The notes beneath the pieces were generated by a model, which ran no database searches, had not been told where the DNA came from, and saw only the letters and a program-made list of their open reading frames with translations. From Elgaria multicarinata webbii (taxonomy: Eukaryota > Chordata > Lepidosauria > Squamata > Anguidae), in contig NC_086173.1 of assembly GCF_023053635.1 (NCBI RefSeq), positions 146,366,697-146,430,696 of the forward strand: a DNA stretch of 64,000 nucleotides. The letters run 5' to 3'. The position numbers and the translations under genes are program-made. Below are positions 22,105-33,084 of the stretch, piece by piece (position 1 is the stretch's first letter; each line of letters starts with the position of its first letter).

Positions 22105-22445
22105 CCTACACCGACACTGTTCAGACAACACTTTGGTTGCCATTAAGCACGCCTAGTGCTGCTGCCACACCACTGTGGAACCATGGCTTGTTGCATAGGT
22201 TGCTTAACCATACCCATACCCTAACCAAATACCTCTCCTCCGACCGGTCCATTTCTCATCCCAGCATCCCTTGCAGCATGCACAGACCTGGGAAGCCACT
22301 TCCTGGATGAAGCTGGCGGCCACGTTGAGGCTGTGGCGCTGCAGGTTATGTAGCAATGTGGTTATGTAGCAACCATGGTTAGGGAAAACGCCTTACACAT
22401 GACACACTAAGTCTTCAAGGTTAACCCAAAATGGTTAACCCAAGA
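22105..22445. mobile_element. Possible hAT-like MITE
   Basis: The ends show gttcagacaaca-type and inverted tgacacac/gtcttgggttaacc-like blocks, with inner ggttgcttaacc and ggttaacc symmetry. Weakly supported. Confidence 0.3.
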
Positions 22446-22656
22446 CTACAATCCTACGCTGTCCTATCGGGCTTGAGAAGACCCATCTAAGATGTCACTG
22501 TGAAGTGATGTCTATTGTGGATCCAGAGATTCCTCGAGTTGAAAGGGACAATTATGGGCAAGGCAGTATGTATGCTGAACCTAAAATAACAACTAATTCC
22601 AGTTAGTTCATTATGGAAAAGGACACATCACAGATCTACATCGTTTGTCTCTTCAG

Positions 22657-24953
22657 GTGATGAGCTGAGAAGGAAGAATGGGGATATTGCTCCACAAGAA
22701 GCTCCCAGCAACGAGAGGGATCCATCGGCAGAGGACGCCCTGGAGGGGAATCCGAGCGAAGGAGAGAGCCCTCCAGCCGGGACGCGACCGAGACCCCCCA
22801 CCACAGAAGGAAAGGAGGAGCAGGGTAAGCCCCTCCCACAGGCGATGGGCACTTCTAAAGCCCTGTTGCCCCCTTGGAAGGCACAAGGGGGCGACAGAGG
22901 CCACCAGTGTGCCGAGTGCGGCAAAAGCTTCAGCCAGAAGTCCAACCTCCTCCGGCACCGGAGGCTCCACCTGGACGAGAGGCCCCACAAGTGCGACGGG
23001 TGCGAGAAGAGCTTCGCCGAGGCCGAGGCCCTGGACAAGCACCGCCGGTGCCACGCAGGCGACAAGCCCTACAAGTGTGGGGACTGCGGGAAGAGCTTCA
23101 GCTGGACCTCGCACCTGGAGAGGCACCGGCGGATCCACACAGGGGAGAAGCCCTACGCGTGCCAGGAGTGTGGGAAGGCCTTCAGCGTCGGGTCACACCT
23201 GGAGAGGCACCGGCGGATCCACACGGGCGAGAAGCCCTATCAGTGCCAAGAGTGCGGCAAAAGCTTCACTGTCAGCTCCACCCTGGTCCAACACCAGAGG
23301 ACGCACGCCAACGACAAGCCCTACCAGTGCCCCGAGTGCGGGAAGGGCTTCAGCCTGGGCGCCAACCTGGCCGCGCATCAGAGGAAACACCTGGGCCAGA
23401 AGCCCTATGAGTGCCCCGACTGCGGGAAGAGCTTCAGCTTCACTTCCCACTTGGAGCGGCACCAGAGAATCCACACGGGGGAGAGGCCCTATCAGTGCAC
23501 GGAGTGCGGCAAGAGCTTCAGCCGCAGCTCCCACCTCTACAGGCACCAGAGGATCCACACCGGAGAGAAGCCGCGGCAGTGTGCCGACTGTGGCAAAAGC
23601 TTCTACCTCGGCGCAGCCATGCTCCATCACCTCCAGACCTCCCCGGGCACCGGCAAGGACCCCACGAAATGCACAGAGTGCCGCCGCAAACGAGCTGTCC
23701 CTGAGCCCCCGCCCCCACCCCCACCCTCGCCGCCACTTTGCAGTGAGAAGCCCTACAAGTGCCCCGACTGCGGCAAAGGTTTCGGCCAGAGTTCGTCGCT
23801 GGTGAAACACCAGAGAATCCACACAGGGGAACGGCCCTATCAGTGCCCCGAGTGCGGGAAGAAGTTCAGCTGGTGCTCGGCCCTCATCAAGCACAAGAGA
23901 ATCCATACAGGAGAGAAGCCGTATCGGTGCGAGGAGTGTGGGAAGGCCTTCAGCGTCAGCTCCCACCTGGAGCGGCACCAGCGGGTGCACTCGCCCGACA
24001 GGCCCCACAAGTGCGCGGAGTGTGGGAAAACCTACAGGGAGCTGGCCTCGCTGGTCAAGCACCAGAAATCCCACGCGGCCGAGAGCAAGCGCTACCGGTG
24101 CCCTGACTGCGGGAAGAGCTTCAGCTGGAGCTCCCACCTGGAGAGGCACCGGCGGATCCACACGGGGGAGAAGCCGTACGCCTGTGGCGACTGCGGGAAA
24201 AGCTTCAGCGTCAGCTCCCACCTGGAGCGGCACCGGAGGATCCACACGGGGGAGAAGCCCTACCGCTGCGGCGAGTGCGGAAAGAGCTTCAGCGTGAGCT
24301 CCACCCTCCTGCAGCACCAGCGGACCCACTCCAGCGGGAAGCCGCACAAGTGCAAGGAGTGTGGGAAGCGCTTTGTGGCGGCCGCCCAGCTGCTCACCCA
24401 CCAGCGGACCCACCGGGGTGAGAAGCCCTACGACTGCGCCACCTGCGGCAAGAGCTTTGGCTTCGTCTCCCACCTGGAGAGGCACCGGAGGGTCCACACG
24501 GGGGAGAAGCCCTACCAGTGCTCCCAGTGCGGGAAATGCTTCAGCCGCAGCTCCCACCGCAACCGGCACCAGCGCACCCACGCGGCGGACCGGCCCCCAA
24601 AGGGAGCGGCTCAGGGAGGAACCGACGGTGGGAAAGGCGGCTCCTTTGCCTCGAACGCCAGGCACCGCAAGGAGCCAACCCCTGCGGTGCCTGAACCCCC
24701 GGTGTCTCTCATGCCGCCCTGGTGGAGTGAAGGGGACCGGAACAGCAGCAACCCCCCGGTTGCGAACCTGTGGCCCGAGTTCCCCACTCCCTTCCAAGGC
24801 CCCGGTCCCAACGCTGCCCCAGCTGGGGGGCTGCGGGGATGGGGCATGAAGGGGTTCTTGCCTCCAGATACGTGGAGACTGGGGGAGAGCAGCTCTGGCT
24901 GGGCTTCCACCCTCACCCAGGAGGGCTGGCCGCAACCTCCCCCAACATCTTAA
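22657..24953 (+). CDS. C2H2 zinc-finger protein, terminal exon with 19 fingers
   Basis: Acceptor TGTCTCTTCAG, then an acidic/proline-rich linker of about 80 residues, then tandem C2H2 fingers joined by TGEKPY-type linkers. This points to a nuclear sequence-specific DNA-binding protein. In the proposed 857-aa product the fingers run from about residue 175 to 735. Eight good fingers come first. Finger 9 is degenerate: it lacks its last zinc ligand spacing. A Pro-rich break of about 30 residues follows (about 427-455), then ten good fingers and a 120-residue Pro/Gly-rich tail. Fingers 3-8 match fingers 14-19 in order, so a six-finger block has been duplicated. Seven fingers share the helix core SHLERH. 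The exon is far more GC-rich than its surroundings and no close polyadenylation signal is obvious. Confidence 0.95.
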
Positions 24954-25684
24954 CCGGGTCTCGGACTTCAGTTTCCAGAGCTGTTTGTGGGGAGGGGGAA
25001 GCAGCCATCTCCCCTTCATCCTCTCGCCCGATTCAGAGAGCTGATTCAGTCCTTCGGGGGGGGGGGGACGTGCTGCAGTCCTGCTGGGATGGTACCACTT
25101 CAGAACTGGGGGAGGGAGCATATTTGAATGCTTGTTTGCATAAAAAGAATCCTGCCTGTAGAACGAACATTAAGGAGAAAAAGGAGAAGTTTGAGTCCCC
25201 ACCACCACCCATGTCCGAGGACAGTTTCCTTGTACCAGCCGCTTTTGACATAGTTCAGTGGTGCGGTCATTCCTGCACCCCCCACATGCTGTGGTGGTAT
25301 AGCCCTGGGCAGAACGTACCATGTTGCTTTTTCTGGTGGTTTTGAACTGTCTCACAAACCTAGTTTGTTGGGAACACACTTAAAGGTTACAATGAGCTGG
25401 GCAGAGCATGTAGGCACATTCCTACCCAGGCAACCACTGTTGGCGCAGGCGTAACAGGGGTAGAAATGGAGGAGCCCGTTATTTCCACGGAGGAGGAGGT
25501 CCCAGGTACGGTGTCTTCTTCAGCATCCAGGGACAGCACTAGAGGCCAGGCTTCCTCCTGCAGAAGCAGGAGATACTCAGAGTAGCAAAGAGGTGTTTAT
25601 CAACTCAGCAGAAGGAGAGCCTTTGGAGTTGATTGCCTCCCCCTCTTCTGGGAGGGCCACATACTCCTTGCCTTCTGACAAGTG
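24954..25684 (+). other. Probable 3' UTR of the zinc-finger gene
   Basis: Follows the stop codon directly. It contains a poly-G run at 25058-25067 and a CATAAA variant near 25140, but no AATAAA before the MITE at 25685. Confidence 0.5.
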
Positions 25685-25984
25685 TAGGGTGACCATATGG
25701 AAATGAGGACAGGCCTCCTATATCTTTAACAGTTGCATAGAAAGGGAATTTCAGCAGGTATCATTTGTATGCATGCAGCACCTGGTGAAAGCTGCAGGAA
25801 CCCTCTGTGACCAGATTCAAAAGAGGGCAGGGCTCCTGCAGCACTAACTCTTGTGATGAAGAGGGAATTTCACCAGATGTTGCATGCATACAAAGGACAC
25901 CTGCTGGAATTCCCTTTTCTATATACTGTAACTGTTAAAGATACAGGAGCCCTGTCCTCCTTTCCATATGGTCAACGTATCCTA
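25685..25984. mobile_element. hAT-type palindromic MITE (TAGGGTGACCATATG family)
   Basis: Terminal repeat TAGGGTGACCATATG at the left and a decayed inverse at the right, with internal mirror symmetry. The flanks gacaagtg and gacagatg could be a diverged 8-bp target duplication. Better copies are at 43209 and 46032. Confidence 0.75.
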
Positions 25985-26109
25985 GACAGATGGGAAGGCT
26001 TTTTTGCCCAAGGGTCAGATGCCATTTTGGAGAAGCTCTGGGGGGCCACATTCCAGCAGTGGGTGAAGCCACAGATAAAAATGGGCAGGGCTCAAAATCA
26101 TCCCCGCAC

Positions 26110-26345
26110 TCCCTTGTTACCAATTTATAGTAGGACGTATGTCTCTTCAGAAGTAAGCATGAACAGCATGTCTACTCACAAGTAAGCAGGGCAAGTTTCT
26201 GCATGTCTACTCAAGAGGAAGCAGGACTGAACCACTCAAATTGCATCCAGATATCAAGCCTATGCATGTCTACTCAGAAGCATATAATCTCTACTCACAA
26301 GTAAGCAGGGCAAACTTCTGCAGGAAGCAGGACTGAATCATTCAG
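26110..26345. repeat. Short tandem-like MITE debris
   Basis: The block tctactcacaagtaagcagg recurs three times with small changes. It belongs to the 'cctgggagtaagtcccattga' palindromic repeats common elsewhere in the window. Confidence 0.45.
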
Positions 26346-26680
26346 CAGCTTCCTGCCCTGGCCCCTCAGGAGAAAGCTCTTACCTCTGATCAGAGATGAG
26401 TTTTTCCATCCATGATAGAAAGGGACGGAGCAAGGGGAAGATGCTAACCAGGCCAGATGGGGAACCCTTGCAGGCCTTATCAGGCCCCTGAGCCAAAAGC
26501 TCTCCATCCTTGCCTTATGAGAAATAGCCATTCATGCTGACAATTGTCCACTGTGATGTATGGAGAAGAAAGCAGATTGCTTTGAGGGATTTTTATCTCA
26601 GGCCCACAAACCTCTCAAGGTAGCCTAGTCAGCACATCTGTTCAAAATAAGCTGCTGGTAGTCAGTATTGACAATATGTG

Positions 26681-26910
26681 GTGTAGTGGCTAAGGTGTTG
26701 GACTGGGAGCCGGGAGATCTGGGTTCTAGTCCCCACTCGGCCATGGAAACCCACTGGGTGACTTTGGGCCAGGCACAGACTCTCAGCCCAACCTACCTCA
26801 CAGGGTGGTTGTTGTGAGGGTAACATGGAGAGGAGGAGGATTATGTATGCCGCCTTGGGTTCCTTAGAGAAAAAAATGGCGGGATATAAATGTAATAAAT
26901 AAATAAATTA
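26681..26910 (+). mobile_element. Sauria-type SINE, full length
   Basis: Head gtgtagtggctaaggtgttg with gttctagtccccactcgg, body acccactgggtgactttggg, and BovB-like tail gccgccttgggttcctt..gggatataaatgtaataaat. The best-preserved copy here. Confidence 0.93.
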
Positions 26911-27709
26911 AAATACGCTAGGGGATGAGAAATATTCAACCCATGGGGTTTCATCTCAGCCCCCCTCTCCCAGTGCTAGACAGAGGCAGCTTTTCTCCAG
27001 TGCTGAGAGAGACCCTGGGCAGGGAGAAAGGGACCCCTATGATTTCAGGGGGCGGGGCTCTGAGAAGGAGGGGCCAATCCACTGATGTCATCCCGTGACC
27101 AGGAAGCAAATCTGGCCCCTGGGGCCACAACAGTTCCCCACCCCTGATGTAGACAGTGCAATGCTTGATGGGCCATTTTCCTGAAGACCCAACTCATAAG
27201 GTACAAGAGCAACCTCAGACCTACTTCTGCATGGCTACTGTGGGAAAGGATAGATAAATTACAAGGTGCTGCCTTGAACCGAGTCAAACTGTTGGTCCAT
27301 CTTGCCCCATAAGGTCTACTTTGATTGGGATCAGCTCCCCAAGGACATACACAGAGGGCTTTTCTATGTCTGCTCCCTAAGATCCTTTTCACTGGCGATG
27401 CCGGCTGAACAGTTCATGCTCCTGGGCACTGGGAGCCTCATGCTGTCTCAATGCCCACACAACCATAAGGGCTAGAAACTTGTTTCTTTTTAAAATGAAA
27501 CCTGAATCCTGTGCCTGATACCAAATGCCACATGTGTATGGCACAATCCTGGAATATCTATGGCCCTGTGCATGTTGCTAGCACCTCACCACTGTGGATA
27601 TCAGGTTTTACCCCAGACTATACCACAGCAGCACTTGGAAGGTATGTATGTGTGCATCCACTCACAACATAAATTGTTGGCATAAGCAGCAATGAAATAC
27701 TTTTAGTTT

Positions 27710-27925
27710 GCAAACTACTTTACAGACCTCATTGCATTCTTTCTCACAACAATCCTGAGAGGTAGGCCACTCTTCCCTGTTTTATAGAAGGAAAGGACTA
27801 AGATGGTGTGACTTACTCAAAGGCCACAAAGTGAGGCCACAGCAGAAGAGAATTTTTATGCATGATCTGAACCCAATCCTGGATCACCAGATCCCTATTG
27901 TGATCTCCACTCTAGTATAACCAAT
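27710..27925 (-). mobile_element. MIR-like ancient SINE
   Basis: Contains cacaacaatcctgagaggta, ttttatagaaggaaaggact and gacttactcaaaggccaca, the reverse form of the MIR core and 3' part. Confidence 0.65.
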
Positions 27926-27927
27926 GT

Positions 27928-28533
27928 TAGAACGACTGTCATAGGAAGCTTCTGTCGAGGTAGCGAAGTTTCTCTTGTTAGAGAGAAGACAGCTGGAAGT
28001 TTTTTAGTGTGCGGAGACACAGCCGAGACAATGAAGAGAGCCAGAGACTACAGACACTTGAGTTTCTTCAATGACATTTACTAAGGCTTAACTGAGTTTG
28101 ATAAAAAAATATATTTACAGCATACGTGGCACATAACACAATACTCACAGCGTAACAGCACATATACAGGAGAGAAGTAAGAAGACATTCATGCACTAGG
28201 CATATATATACAACATTTTATCTGTACAGACAATTAAGCCAATAATTGGCAATCAAGTCACCCCACTAGAAAACGCCCTGCCCAAGTCCAGGTGGCTGAC
28301 CTTGGCAATTAACAGTCTTCTGTAGAATCTTCTTCTGTGGGCAAATCTAAAACTGTGGATAATGGAAATCCTATACCGGACAGCTTCATGTTGGAAAAGC
28401 CCCAATTGTTTTCACCCCCTTCCACCACTATTAAAAGCCATTAAATGCTAAAACAGACACAAAGTTCATGACACAATGATTTCCCACGATGCCAGTTGGA
28501 ACTGACCCTTGAAGCCAACACCTCACCCCAATT
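27928..28533 (-). mobile_element. Solo-LTR-like fossil
   Basis: About 605 bases that start and end TG..CA (TGTTAG at one end, CCAACA at the other). It has no coding sequence, and on the minus strand a run resembling an R/U5 boundary (agtaaatgtcattgaagaaa). I see no convincing target-site duplication. It could be a retrovirus- or Gypsy-type solo LTR, old and inactive. Confidence 0.35.
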
Positions 28534-28877
28534 TTTAGCACAAAGTTTAGCCTTCCTACTGCAACAGGCACCAAATGGTTGATGCCCTTTGGTACCACCC
28601 TTCAGCCACTGCCTTGGCCTTCTGGGTCTTAAATAGCCGGCTGGGCCACACTTCTGGAGAAGACTGCTGCTGTTTGCTGGAAGTTAGGTGGCTAGTTCCA
28701 CAGGGAGGCCAGGTCTTCCCCAACCTCTTCCGCCATCAGATCCTGGCTTGCAATATATATTCTGTGCAGGAAAAAAAGGAGGGAGGGAGAACCCCGGAGG
28801 AGTGTGTGGAATACGAATACAGTAAATTCCTAAGCATGAGAAATCTGGACCTATTTTTGGCAAGCAGAAGCATTCTG

Positions 28878-29000
28878 TTCTTCAAGCCAGAATCAAAACA
28901 GCAACCTAAGGATGACCTCAGTAGCATTCTACACTCCTCTGCTCTGTGGGGTGGCATATAAATGTAATAAATAAATAAATAAAATACCAGCTAAGCTTAG
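28878..29000 (-). pseudogene. tRNA-Tyr relic interrupted by a retroposon tail
   Basis: The 3' half of a tRNA-Tyr with intron (ttcaagccagaatcaaaaca, cctaaggatgac) is clear. The D-arm part taccagctaagc appears only after about 40 inserted bases that end in (AAATA)n, the tail of a BovB-type SINE or LINE. The anticodon stem has also changed. It shares its downstream flank with the relic at 770-857. Confidence 0.75.
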
Positions 29001-29039
29001 GAATTTACTGTCCTCGTATAAGGAACTAAAGCTGCTTTT

Positions 29040-29100
29040 TGAAACTCCCCTGAGGAAGGACCTAGGTTGTTTTTGGAGTCCGAAACGCGTTGGCTTGTCT
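29040..29100 (+). ncRNA. Hammerhead-ribozyme-like motif
   Basis: CTGAGGA at 29050-29056 fits the hammerhead core CUGANGA. The four-pair stem II is GGAC (29058-29061) with GTCC (29078-29081). GAAAC GCG TT follows at 29082-29091, fitting GAAA, a very short stem III and a U-H cleavage site. Stem I pairs only two bases directly. Such minimal hammerheads are known from Penelope-like elements. No Penelope coding sequence is seen beside it. Confidence 0.5.
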
Positions 29101-29260
29101 GAATAAACATTATTCCAAGAAAGCCTTCTCGAAATAACATTCTTTAAGAGCTCCTGTTTTGGTTTCACCCCTTACCGTTTGGCTTTTTATCGCACACTTG
29201 CAATATATTCTCCCAGGCTCCAGATGAGTAGCCTGGCTGAGGTCTGGTTTAGTTCTTAGA

Positions 29261-29580
29261 TAGGGTGACCATAAGAAAAGGAGGATGGGGCTTCTGTATC
29301 TTTAACAGTTGTACAAAAAAGGGAATTTCAGCAGGTGCCATTTGTTTATATGGGGAACCTCGTGAAATTCCCTCTTCATCACAAATATTAAAGCTGCAGG
29401 AGCTATACTAGAGTGACCAGATTTAAAAGAGGGCAGAGCTCCTGCAGCTTTAACTGTTGTGAAGAAGAGGAAATTTCACAAGGTTCCCCATATATACAAA
29501 TGACACCTGCTGAAATTCCTTCTTTCAATACAACTGTTAAAGATACAGGAGCCCTGTCCTCCTTTTCATAGGGTCACCCT
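29261..29580. mobile_element. hAT-type palindromic MITE (TAGGGTGACC family)
   Basis: Full-length copy with ends tagggtgacc and gggtcaccct and near-complete internal symmetry. CTTAGA flanks both sides, a partial target duplication. Confidence 0.85.
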
Positions 29581-29892
29581 CTTAGAAGTCCTAGAGGAGG
29601 ATCCTTTTCTATAATCGGCTCATGGGCCCTGTTTTTCTACTTGGCACATAGTACAGAATGCATAGGGTTTCAACCAGTGGTCGACAGAGTCAAGGCACAA
29701 ATCAGTCCATTTAGGAAGGAATAATTTCCTTTAACCCATTCTGAAAAGTTCTAGTTCCCATCAACACCCTGTCATCTGCTTCTCTGTATTATTCCTATGG
29801 GGCTACCAACTGTGCCTCTTATCAACAGCTTGATAGGCTTAAATCAGCAGCTGTTGCACATTTCCACATCAGGGAGATAAACTCCGTTTGCA

Positions 29893-29957
29893 GATGACTC
29901 TGCACAGGGTTCCTTGGAGGAAAAAAGGCGGGATATAAATGCAATAATAAATAAATA
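29893..29957 (+). mobile_element. BovB-type SINE tail fragment
   Basis: gggttccttggaggaaaaaa followed by ggcgggatataaatgcaata and an A/T tail. Confidence 0.8.
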
Positions 29958-30535
29958 GAGGCCACTTGAAAAGCTGGCAACCTCTACTTGATGGTTTGTG
30001 CCTCCACATGGGACTCATTATCCTTTCAACAGTAGTGTGCAATTTTGGCATAAACTGAAGCAGGGTTCTGGGGCTCCATCCCGGAACCTGTTTTTAAGGC
30101 TTAGGCCTAAAATGTGTGATATTATAATAAACACAGCCTCTGATCATATGTAAAGTGCATTTCCCCCATACACTGAGCAGCCACTGCCCATTTCTCACAC
30201 CAGGGACTAGAATGTTGCGCTTCCAAGAGAAAGAGGATATGGCATCTTCTGGCCACCAGTATCTTTCTTAAAAAATTGACCTAAAAATGTGGGCTCTTGG
30301 ATTCCAGAAAGTCCAAAGAGCCATAGCAACAATGGTGAGTGAGATCCATAACCCGCAGGTTAAACCTGAAATCCTAAATGTACTTACTAAGGAGGAAGTC
30401 CCATTGAACAAAGTGAGACCTAGTTCTAAGTAAACATCCATAGGATTGCATGGTGAGTCAATGTTGCAAATGTACAAGAATAAGCCTACTCTAGGTTCAG
30501 TAGCCTCGGAGAAGGGAGGGGAAGCTCTTTCAGCC
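29958..30535. other. No gene recognised
   Basis: Contains a fragment of the 'actaaggaggaagtcccattgaac' type palindromic repeat near 30385-30450 (first 20 bases diagnostic) and nothing else supported. Confidence 0.4.
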
Positions 30536-30539
30536 AGAG

Positions 30540-30872
30540 GTATCAAATTTGCAGATGACACAAAATTGGGTGGGATAGCTAATACCCTGGAAGACAGAAG
30601 CAAACTTCAAAGTGATCCTGATAGGCTGGAGTGCTGGGCTGCAAACAACAGAATGCACAGTTACAAGATGGGGGATACTTGGCTCAGCAATACTACAAAC
30701 GAGAAGGATCTTGGAATTGTTGAATATGAGCCAACAGTGCAATATGGCTGCAAGAAAGGCAAATGCTATTTTGGGCTGCATTAATAGAAGTATAGCTTTC
30801 AAATCACATGAGGTACTGGTTCCTCTCTATTCGGCCCTGGTTAGGCCTCATTTAGAGTATTGTGTCCAGTCC
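30540..30872 (+). mobile_element. CR1 LINE fragment, upstream copy
   Basis: RT motif C (FADDTKL) onward, matching 32090-32480 closely but missing short internal blocks. It ends abruptly where the next CR1 copy begins. Confidence 0.85.
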
Positions 30873-32975
30873 CATGGCAAGTGAGCCTAATGAGAAAAGG
30901 AGTGCAGGAAGGGTGGGAGTATTTAAAAAAGGAAATTTTAAAGGCACAGTTACAAACAATTCCAACAAGGAGAAAAGATAGAAGACAACAGAGGAAACCA
31001 ATGTGGCTCCACAAAAAGCTTAGAGATGACCTGAAAGCAAAAAAAGATACATATATGAAGTGGAAGGAAGGCCAGGCTACAAAACAAGAGTACAGACAGG
31101 TGGCACAGAAGTGCCGAAATGGCGTCAGGAAGGCTAAAGCTGAGAATGAGCTGAGGTTAGCGAGGGATGCTAAAAGCAATAAAAAGGCTTTCTTCAGATA
31201 TGTGAGTAGTAAAAGACAGAGGAAAGAAATGGTGGTTCAACTGCTTAATGAGGATGGCAAATTGATAACAGATGACAAAGAAAAGGCTGAAGTGCTCAAT
31301 TCCTACTTTGCCTCAGTCTTTTCCCAAAAGCGTGTCTATGACCCCCCTGGAAAAAGTGAAGCAGAAGTTGAGGGGGCAGGATTGCAATTTGAGATTGATA
31401 AACAAATGGTCAAAGAACACCTAATTTCCTTGAATGAGTTCAAATCTCCAGGGCCCGATGAACTGCATCCTAGCGTAATGAAGGAGCTAGCGGAAGAACT
31501 CTCAAAACCTTTGTCTCTTATCTTTGCAAAATCATGGAAGACGGGTGAGGTGCCGGACGACTGGAGGAGGGCTAACGTTGTCCCTATCTTCAAAAAGGGC
31601 AAAAATGAGGAACCTGGGAACTACAGACCAGTCAGTCTGACATCCATCCCTGGGAAAATTCTGGAACAGATTATAAAGAAGTCAATCTGTAAACACCTTG
31701 AAATCAATGCGGTGATCACTAGAAGCCAACATGGATTTGTCAGGAACAAGTCCTGTCAGACTAATTTGATCTCATTTTTTGATCGAGTAACCTCCCTTGT
31801 GGACTGTGGGAATGCTGTGGACGTCATATATCTTGTCTTCAGCAAAGCTTTTGACAAAGTGCCCCATGATATTCTGATTAACAAACTAGCTAAAAGTGGG
31901 CTAGATGGAACAACTATTAGGTGGATTCACAGTTGGCTACAGAATCGGACTCAAAGAGTACTTATCAATGGAACCTTCTCAAACTGGGGAGAGGCAATGA
32001 GTGGAGTACCGCAGGGCTCAGTCCTGGGCCCAGTGCTCTTCAACATTTTTATTAATGATTTGGACGAGGAGGTGCAGGGAACGCTGATCAAATTTGCAGA
32101 TGACACAAAATTGGGTGGGATCGCTAATACCCTGGAAGACAGAAACAAACTTCAAAGTGATCTTGATAGGCTGGAGTGCTGGGCTGAAAACAACAGAATG
32201 AAATTTAATAGGGATAAATGCCAAGTTCTACATTTAGGAAATAGAAACCAAAGGCACAGTTACAAGATGGGGGATACTTGGCTCAGCAATACTACAAACG
32301 AGAAGGATCTTGGAATTGTTGTAGATTGCAAGCTGAATATGAGCCAACAGTGCGATATGGTTGCAAGAAAGGCCAATGCTATTTTGGGCTGCATTAATAG
32401 AAGTATAGCTTCCAAATCACGTGAGGTACTGGTTCCTCTCTATTCGGCCCTGGTGAGGCCTCATCTAGAGTATTGCATCCAGTTCTGGGCTCCACAATTC
32501 AAGAAGGATGCAGACAAGCTGGAGCATGTTCAGAGGAGGGCAACCAGGATGATCAGGGGTCTGCAAACAAAGCCCTATGAAGAGAGACTGAAAGAACTGG
32601 GCATGTTTAGCCTGGAGAAGAGAAGATTGAGGGGAGACATGATAGCACTCTTCAAATACTTAAAAGGTTGTCACACAGGAGGGCCAGGATCTCTTCTCGA
32701 TCCTCCCAGAGTGCAGGACACGGAATAACGGGCTCAAGTTAAAGGAAGCCAGATTCCGGCTGGACATCAGGAAAAACTTCCTGACTGTTAGAGCAGTATG
32801 ACAATGGAATCAGTTACCTAGGAAGGTTGTGGGCTCTCCCACACTAGAGGCCTTCAAGAGGCAGCTGGACAACCATCTGTCAGGGATGCTTTAGGGTGGA
32901 TTCCTGCATTGAGCAGGGGGTTGGACTCGATGGCCTTGTAGGCCCCTTCCAACTCTGCTATTCTATGATTCTTTG
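30873..32975 (+). mobile_element. CR1 LINE, long 5'-truncated copy with RT
   Basis: An open frame of about 622 codons covers the endonuclease-RT linker and nearly the whole RT. Motifs include [45 protein letters not shown] and FADDTKL. In motif A the expected Asp of [11 protein letters not shown] is Val, so catalysis should be dead. The frame shifts by a 2-base loss near 32676 before the natural C-terminus. The 3' UTR and ATTCTATG tail follow to about 32975. No endonuclease domain is present. Confidence 0.92.
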
Positions 32976-33084
32976 TGCTCAGGCTGATTGTCGTAAACTT
33001 CGAAACAGGCAAGAAAAACTATCTGGCAGCCTGTCCTACCTTCCAGAGTTGGAGGTGAAGGCTCCCGTTTGTCGCACTTGGGCT

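Noticed and set aside
23600-24600. Finger array considered as a tandem satellite
   Set aside because: Each 84-base unit encodes a correct C2H2 finger in one frame with conserved ligands, so it is coding.
23193-25121. 642-codon open frame antisense to the zinc-finger exon, and a 375-codon + frame at 22678-23805
   Set aside because: Both are shadows of the GC-rich repetitive finger array. The translations are low-complexity (Arg/Ser/Thr- or Leu/Val/Pro-rich repeats with finger periodicity), without independent start or splice context.
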